The position numbers and the translations under genes are program-made. This document shows, piece by piece, positions 14,681 through 18,354 of a stretch of 18,354 nt of DNA. Where the stretch lies: assembly GCA_049970095.1 (NCBI GenBank), contig JBMFNP010000038.1, forward strand, positions 1 through 18,354. Direction: 5' to 3'. Numbering within the stretch: the stretch's first letter is position 1; each line of letters opens with the position of its first letter. The notes under the pieces were generated by a model. It had not been told where the DNA came from. It saw only the letters and a list, made by a program, of their open reading frames with translations, and did not search any database. Origin of the DNA: SKW197 sp049970095 (GTDB lineage: Archaea; Thermoplasmatota; Thermoplasmata; Lutacidiplasmatales; SKW197).

Positions 14681-15149
14681 CCAATAATTCAGATAGCTTT
14701 TTGATCACAAACATAGCTACCTGGGATTTTATTTCTTCCCTTGTGCCTTGCAATTTCAACTCAAAAATTACAGGCGGTACCTGTGGTTCCCAGCAGAAAC
14801 CCACAAATACCTTTCCCACATCTTCCTGCCGCACATTTTTCCCAGGAGAGGCGTATCCAGTTGTAGCAATTCCTATATCTGCGTTTGCAAGAACCTTTAC
14901 GTTAACACACATTTCTGCACACACTTCTCTACTAACCACACCATATTTCTCCATTGTATGCTGTGCTACACCTAAAATGCGTTCCTTTGCCTCTTTCGTG
15001 TACGCTACCATCCCAAGCACAAAGAAACCAGAAGCCCCAGGAATATCTGTAAAAACATCTGAAATATGCCCTCCTGTACATGATTCAGCCACTGCAATTT
15101 TCAATCTCCTTGCTTTAAGCATCTCACTTAGCTCGCTTATCTCCCGCAT
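14661..15149 (-). CDS. pncC: CinA C-terminal family nicotinamide-nucleotide amidohydrolase
   Basis: A 162-residue stand-alone CinA C-terminal domain (PncC). It deamidates nicotinamide mononucleotide to nicotinic acid mononucleotide plus ammonia in NAD recycling. Signatures are AESCTGG (21-27, nucleophile S23), DIPGAS (35-40), VAYTKEAK (48-55) and TTGYASPG (96-103), with a conserved arginine near the C-terminal GTREEIK. Starts at GTG 15158 and ATG 15122 are also in frame. ATG 15149 gives the usual N-terminal length but lacks a strong ribosome binding site. The start lies within the end of nadM (26-nt overlap), so translation is coupled. The last codons (R-L-S-T-stop) fall in the right inverted repeat of the element at 14475-14680, so the extreme C-terminus may be acquired. 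Confidence 0.88.
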   Translation of the reverse strand: MREISELSEMLKARRLKIAVAESCTGGHISDVFTDIPGASGFFVLGMVAYTKEAKERILGVAQHTMEKYGVVSREVCAEMCVNVKVLANADIGIATTGYASPGKNVRQEDVGKVFVGFCWEPQVPPVIFELKLQGTREEIKSQVAMFVIKKLSELLGRRLST

Positions 15150-15654
15150 ACCATTCACTGAGTGCCTTCAATCTCTCCACACCCTTGATTTCCCTCATGT
15201 AATTGGAAATTTCTTCTGGAACAAGGGATTCCCATTTTTCACCATTAACCATTTTCTGCCGTATTTTACTTGATGAAAAGGTTTCTCTATCATATACTGG
15301 CACTGGCTTCACAGTATATCCTCTCTTCGCAAACAGTAATTCAGTTAAGGGGTTGCTTGCAAACACTATGTCAAACTTTGGAGTGAAAGATTCCACATGA
15401 GATACCCACAGATTATGATTGTGTACATCTGGAACAGGGATTATATACAAAGTAAGAGCCTTCACTTCCTTCCGAAACACTCTTATAAGCATTTCATAGC
15501 GCTCACCAGCGGTAAAGGGGTTCTCAAGTGTATGGCTATACTGCGCACTTCCTATTATTAGAATCAATTCATCACATCTTTTCAACACAAAATTAATTAC
15601 TTTCTGGTGACCTATATGCAGTGGCTGAAACCTCCCTATAAACAGTCCCCTCAT
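15124..15654 (-). CDS. nadM: Archaeal nicotinamide-nucleotide adenylyltransferase
   Basis: A 176-residue nucleotidyltransferase-fold enzyme that joins NMN and ATP to form NAD and pyrophosphate. The N-terminus reads GLFIGRFQPLHIGH, with HIGH at 13-16. The second family motif FSSSKIR is at 126-132. The length (about 170-180) is that of the archaeal NadM class. It overlaps the small upstream ORF by 4 nt and pncC by 26 nt, so the genes form a tight unit. The next gene acts on its substrate NMN, which fits NMN salvage or balancing. Confidence 0.95.
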   Translation of the reverse strand: MRGLFIGRFQPLHIGHQKVINFVLKRCDELILIIGSAQYSHTLENPFTAGERYEMLIRVFRKEVKALTLYIIPVPDVHNHNLWVSHVESFTPKFDIVFASNPLTELLFAKRGYTVKPVPVYDRETFSSSKIRQKMVNGEKWESLVPEEISNYMREIKGVERLKALSEWYAGDKRAK

Positions 15655-15860
15655 AGTTCCGGCTCCATGTCCTCAACTTCTTCTATGAATTCATCAATAT
15701 GTGGACACTTCATTGTGAGAAAGTATTTACAGTGTTCGCATGCCCCATCGTCCAGTAAAGGGTCCATTGCATCATTAAATACATAACATACCAGTACTTC
15801 CTTTAAATCAGGCACTCTTTTTTTTGGCTCTAGTTTCTTTCTTCCCTTCCTCACTGCCAA
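15651..15860 (-). CDS. Small Cys-rich hypothetical protein between lonB and nadM
   Basis: I do not recognise this protein of about 69 residues. The first 20 residues are basic (KGRKKLEPKKR) and the C-terminal 15 are strongly acidic (IDEFIEEVEDMEPEL). It contains four cysteines. Counted from the longer GTG start at 15869 they are C28, C44, C47 and C55, and the last three form CEHC-x7-CP, a spacing able to bind zinc or an iron-sulfur cluster. It has no signal peptide or membrane segment. A TTG start at 15860 is favoured because AGGGGTG precedes it by 6 nt. The GTG at 15869 overlaps the lonB stop. Its 4-nt overlap with nadM suggests it is a translated gene. Confidence 0.7.
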   Translation of the reverse strand: MAVRKGRKKLEPKKRVPDLKEVLVCYVFNDAMDPLLDDGACEHCKYFLTMKCPHIDEFIEEVEDMEPEL

Positions 15861-15861
15861 T

Positions 15862-17865
15862 TCAAACACCCCTGTTCGGTGTCTCTTTTGGCTGCGTGAT
15901 TGTGCTCAGTGGTGTCTCAGAAACATAGCTCATTAACTTTTTCAGAAGCGATTCTTTCTTTGGTCCAACAAGTGCCACCTTAAGCACATCGCCCAGCGTG
16001 GACACTGGCACAATCTCTATTTTGTCCTTGTATTTTTCGTCAATGAGCACATCCCTGAGATTTTCTTTGGGAATTATCACCTTCTTGATACCTGCTTCTG
16101 CAGCAGCCTCAATTTTTGCGGTAATACCTCCAACTGGCAGCACATTTCCTCGGACATCAAGAGAGCCTGTCATTGCAACATCTTGCAGTACCTCAACACC
16201 TGCAAGTGCAGAGATCACTGCGGTTGCAATAGAAACCGAGGCAGAATCGCCCTCCACACCTTCATATGTACCTATAAACTGTATGTGAATATCATGGTTA
16301 GATATGTCCTCCCCAGTGTATTTTTTTATCAGTGCAGCTACATTCTGCACAGCCTCCTTTGCAATTTCTCCAAGCTTACCTGTGGCAATTATCTTACCAC
16401 CATATTTTGTAAGTGAGGGTGTCACCTCAGCCACAATTGGGAGCACTACACCAGAATATTCTGCCATTGAAGTGTTTGCACCAATGGCGGCAAGTCCGTT
16501 CACTACACCCACAGCGGAGCCACTCACAGAAAATATCCTGTAATCCTTCTTTCTCTCAAGGTATTTATCAGCAATTTGCTGCTCCACACTCTTTGATTTT
16601 GATTTTGCAGCCAGAACATGCTTTACACTCACAAATTCCGCATGCTCCGCCTTTGCAATATCCCCTGCCACACGAATCAAGCCTCCGAGTTCTCTCAATC
16701 TCAGTGTCAACTGTCCTTTCCTACCTGCCCTTCTCTGCGCCTCCCTGATTATTTCTGCAACTGCCATCTTGTCAAAATGCGGAATCTTGCCATCCTTGAC
16801 AACTTCCTGCGCAACAAATCTTATCAATTTTTTACGGTTTTCATCTGTATCGGGCATAATATTATTCATGTACACTTCGTAACCATAGCCACGAATTCTT
16901 GAACGCAATGCTGGGTGCATGCCTTGAATTGCGTCCACATTGCCTGCAGCCACCAGTACAAAATCACATGGAACTGGCTCCGTCTTTACAAGGGCACCAG
17001 CAGAGCGCTCGCTCTGCCCCACAATTGAAAATTTCTTCTCCTGCATTGCTGTAAGGAGTGAGTGCTGGCTCTCCATTTTCAGCATATTTATCTCATCTAC
17101 AAACAAAATACCTTTGTGGGCTTTGTGAATTGCACCTGCCTCTACCCTTTCATGTGGTGGAGTTTCAAGACCACCTGATTGAAATGGGTCATGCCGTACA
17201 TCCCCTAAGAGTGCACCAGCATGGGCACCAGTGGCATCTATGAAAGGTGGTGCATCTGTGGGAGTGTGTGAAACAAGAAGTTTAGGAATATGGATATTCT
17301 CAGTTTTTGGAGTGACAACTCGCAAGGCAATTATGAGCATGGCGACTGCAACAATACCTGCGAAAAGCACAATAGGGTCAAAAGTCCATTGTGTAGTTGT
17401 GGTTCCTGTAGCATTATCATAAACGGGTGTGCTCTTGAAAGAAAGGAAAACCGCTACCATTACCACAATCGCAATTATCAGCAGGAAAAAGAGCCCTTTC
17501 TGCGCTTTCTTTTCCTCCGCCTCCCTTTTCGCATTCTGGACTATTTCCTTCCCCCTGCCTGCAGGCACTGTTCTGATGAGTGGCTCATTAGGATCCGCCT
17601 GGTTGTAATAGACTAGTATATCCTCAAGTTCCTCTTTAGGCAGAAAATCTACCATTGAGCGTGCAAGCATGGATTTTCCTGTGCCAGGGTCACCTATCAG
17701 AAGCACATGCCTTTTCTGGCTTGCTGCCTTTTTTACAATATCCACTGCTTCATCCTGTCCTATCACCTGGTCTGAAAGCAGTGGTGGAACTTCAATATCC
17801 TTTGTTGTATTGAAATTCTGGGACGCTATCCATATATCTACAGGTGGTAATTCTGCCTCAGACAC
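15862..17865 (-). CDS. lonB: Archaeal membrane-anchored ATP-dependent protease LonB
   Basis: A 667-residue AAA+ protease that degrades unfolded and regulatory proteins at the inner face of the membrane. The ATPase domain has Walker A GDPGTGKS (58-65) and Walker B ILFVDE (253-258). Inserted between them are two membrane segments (about 124-143 and 164-183), the mark of archaeal LonB. A sensor-type segment AAGNVDAI is near 306-313. The proteolytic domain at the C-terminus has the Ser-Lys dyad S541 (EGDSASVS) and K584 (GGITAKIEAA). The start is a GTG without Shine-Dalgarno; a weak TTTTATCT about 26 nt upstream suggests leaderless initiation. It heads the operon with the small Cys protein, nadM and pncC. 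Confidence 0.96.
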   Translation of the reverse strand: MSEAELPPVDIWIASQNFNTTKDIEVPPLLSDQVIGQDEAVDIVKKAASQKRHVLLIGDPGTGKSMLARSMVDFLPKEELEDILVYYNQADPNEPLIRTVPAGRGKEIVQNAKREAEEKKAQKGLFFLLIIAIVVMVAVFLSFKSTPVYDNATGTTTTQWTFDPIVLFAGIVAVAMLIIALRVVTPKTENIHIPKLLVSHTPTDAPPFIDATGAHAGALLGDVRHDPFQSGGLETPPHERVEAGAIHKAHKGILFVDEINMLKMESQHSLLTAMQEKKFSIVGQSERSAGALVKTEPVPCDFVLVAAGNVDAIQGMHPALRSRIRGYGYEVYMNNIMPDTDENRKKLIRFVAQEVVKDGKIPHFDKMAVAEIIREAQRRAGRKGQLTLRLRELGGLIRVAGDIAKAEHAEFVSVKHVLAAKSKSKSVEQQIADKYLERKKDYRIFSVSGSAVGVVNGLAAIGANTSMAEYSGVVLPIVAEVTPSLTKYGGKIIATGKLGEIAKEAVQNVAALIKKYTGEDISNHDIHIQFIGTYEGVEGDSASVSIATAVISALAGVEVLQDVAMTGSLDVRGNVLPVGGITAKIEAAAEAGIKKVIIPKENLRDVLIDEKYKDKIEIVPVSTLGDVLKVALVGPKKESLLKKLMSYVSETPLSTITQPKETPNRGV

Positions 17866-17888
17866 ATTTTACATATAATTTTACATAA

Positions 17889-17896
17889 AGATAAAA
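17889..17896 (-). promoter_or_regulatory. Weak TATA-like box of the lonB operon
   Basis: On the minus strand TTTTATCT is centred about 27 nt before the GTG start of lonB at 17865, and no ribosome binding site lies between. The 55-nt gap is AT-rich throughout, so other positions are possible. Confidence 0.3.
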
Positions 17897-17914
17897 GTTT
17901 CTGAAGAGGAACAT

Positions 17915-17919
17915 AAAAA
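17915..17919 (-). terminator. Possible oligo-T terminator after the right-edge gene
   Basis: Five consecutive T on the minus strand follow the stop codon of the right-edge gene by two bases, with no hairpin. The run is short, so termination may be partial and read through into lonB. Confidence 0.3.
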
Positions 17920-17920
17920 T

Positions 17921-18354
17921 TCATGGTTTTGAAATACTGTGGGTAATTGATGTGCCAATGACAAACACATCATCTACAAACACGCCTTTGTCATAGCTTG
18001 CACTTGCATAGTGGATGGCATCTGTCTCGCTACCTGTTGCATTTGTAAACACTCGGATACGCAAAATCACCGTGTTCCCTGCAAATCCGCTTAAATCACA
18101 GTTCAAGCGCACTAGGGTGAATGAGGGCACCCAGTCATATACACTTGCAGTGTCTGCATTTGCTGCTCTGATATATGTCCAGTTTGTCTTATACAGCGTC
18201 CCTCTAACTCCTGAATACCGCTGCGGTAACTCACCACCTCCCATATCTCCGTTCACACCATAATAGCCCCTTGTCTCTACATTTGTCAGATCTTTCCCGC
18301 TGTATCCCCACCCCATTCTTACTCCATAGGTTATTGAATACCATGTCTCTCCAT
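17921..18354 (-). CDS. C-terminal part of a probable secreted beta-sandwich protein (5' end beyond the window)
   Basis: The frame is open to the right edge (first readable residues GETWYSITYG), so the ATG at 18316 is internal and the gene is partial. The 143 visible residues are rich in Gly, Asn, Thr, Tyr and Val and read as alternating beta strands. The pattern VILRIRVFTNATGSETD followed by GVFVDDVFVIG is typical of jelly-roll domains at the ends of secreted metalloproteases and other extracellular archaeal proteins. No catalytic motif is visible in this part. It ends with a short hydrophilic tail and no membrane anchor. The exact family cannot be named from this fragment. Confidence 0.7.
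   Translation of the reverse strand, partial: GETWYSITYGVRMGWGYSGKDLTNVETRGYYGVNGDMGGGELPQRYSGVRGTLYKTNWTYIRAANADTASVYDWVPSFTLVRLNCDLSGFAGNTVILRIRVFTNATGSETDAIHYASASYDKGVFVDDVFVIGTSITHSISKP

Noticed and set aside
14701..15273. 190-codon + strand frame opposite pncC and nadM
   Set aside because: It is antisense to two enzymes with clear motifs, and its composition (Ser/Thr/Phe/Pro-rich) is typical of a shadow frame.

Overview
The window looks like a stretch of archaeal chromosome, most likely euryarchaeal. A Thermoplasmatota-like lineage is my best guess, but it is not proven by sequence alone. The archaeal marks are a membrane-anchored LonB protease, the archaeal class of NMN adenylyltransferase, a stand-alone Bud32 KEOPS kinase, an archaeal bifunctional GlmU-type enzyme beside a GlmM-type mutase, and a short archaeal-type lumazine synthase. 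Initiation is also archaeal in style. Several first genes of transcription units have a TATA-like box about 26 nt before the start codon and almost no leader, while inner genes carry GGTG-type Shine-Dalgarno sequences. Sixteen protein genes are supported, one of them cut by the right edge. I found no tRNA, rRNA, CRISPR array or intact transposase. No gap longer than about 220 bp lacks a gene.

Layout. Positions 1-100 hold a GC-rich cluster of three stem-loops followed by a TATA-like box. A + strand operon (124-3541) encodes a COG3199-type NAD kinase, threonine 3-dehydrogenase and 2-amino-3-ketobutyrate CoA ligase, the two-step threonine-to-glycine pathway. Two - strand genes follow: a CoA-disulfide reductase/NADH oxidase family flavoprotein and an exported thioredoxin-like CPYC protein with a C-terminal membrane anchor. 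A divergent regulatory region with four ACAGATA words (5908-5975) leads into a + strand operon (6018-10254): ribH, an SsnA-like amidohydrolase, a PreA-like flavin/Fe-S dehydrogenase and cysS. Facing it, with a 4-bp gap, is a - strand operon (10259-13409) of glmM, glmU and bud32. A (TA)n promoter shared with a divergent carbamate kinase gene lies upstream of it. A 215-bp spacer with MITE-like inverted repeats separates carbamate kinase from the - strand operon lonB, a small Cys-rich ORF, nadM and pncC. The right edge holds the C-terminal part of a probable secreted beta-sandwich protein.

How the genes fit together. NAD metabolism recurs (NAD kinase, NadM, PncC, and NAD(P)H users Tdh and the Nox-like flavoprotein). 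Nitrogen and amino-acid catabolism is the second theme (Tdh/Kbl, SsnA, PreA, carbamate kinase). SsnA, a YgfK/PreA-like enzyme and carbamate kinase are also companions in bacterial anaerobic purine-degradation clusters, so their presence in one archaeal neighbourhood is the most interesting functional hint. The other points worth a second look are the likely ATT start of carbamate kinase, the (TA)n bidirectional promoter, the inverted-repeat element that supplies the end of pncC, and the four-copy ACAGATA motif.
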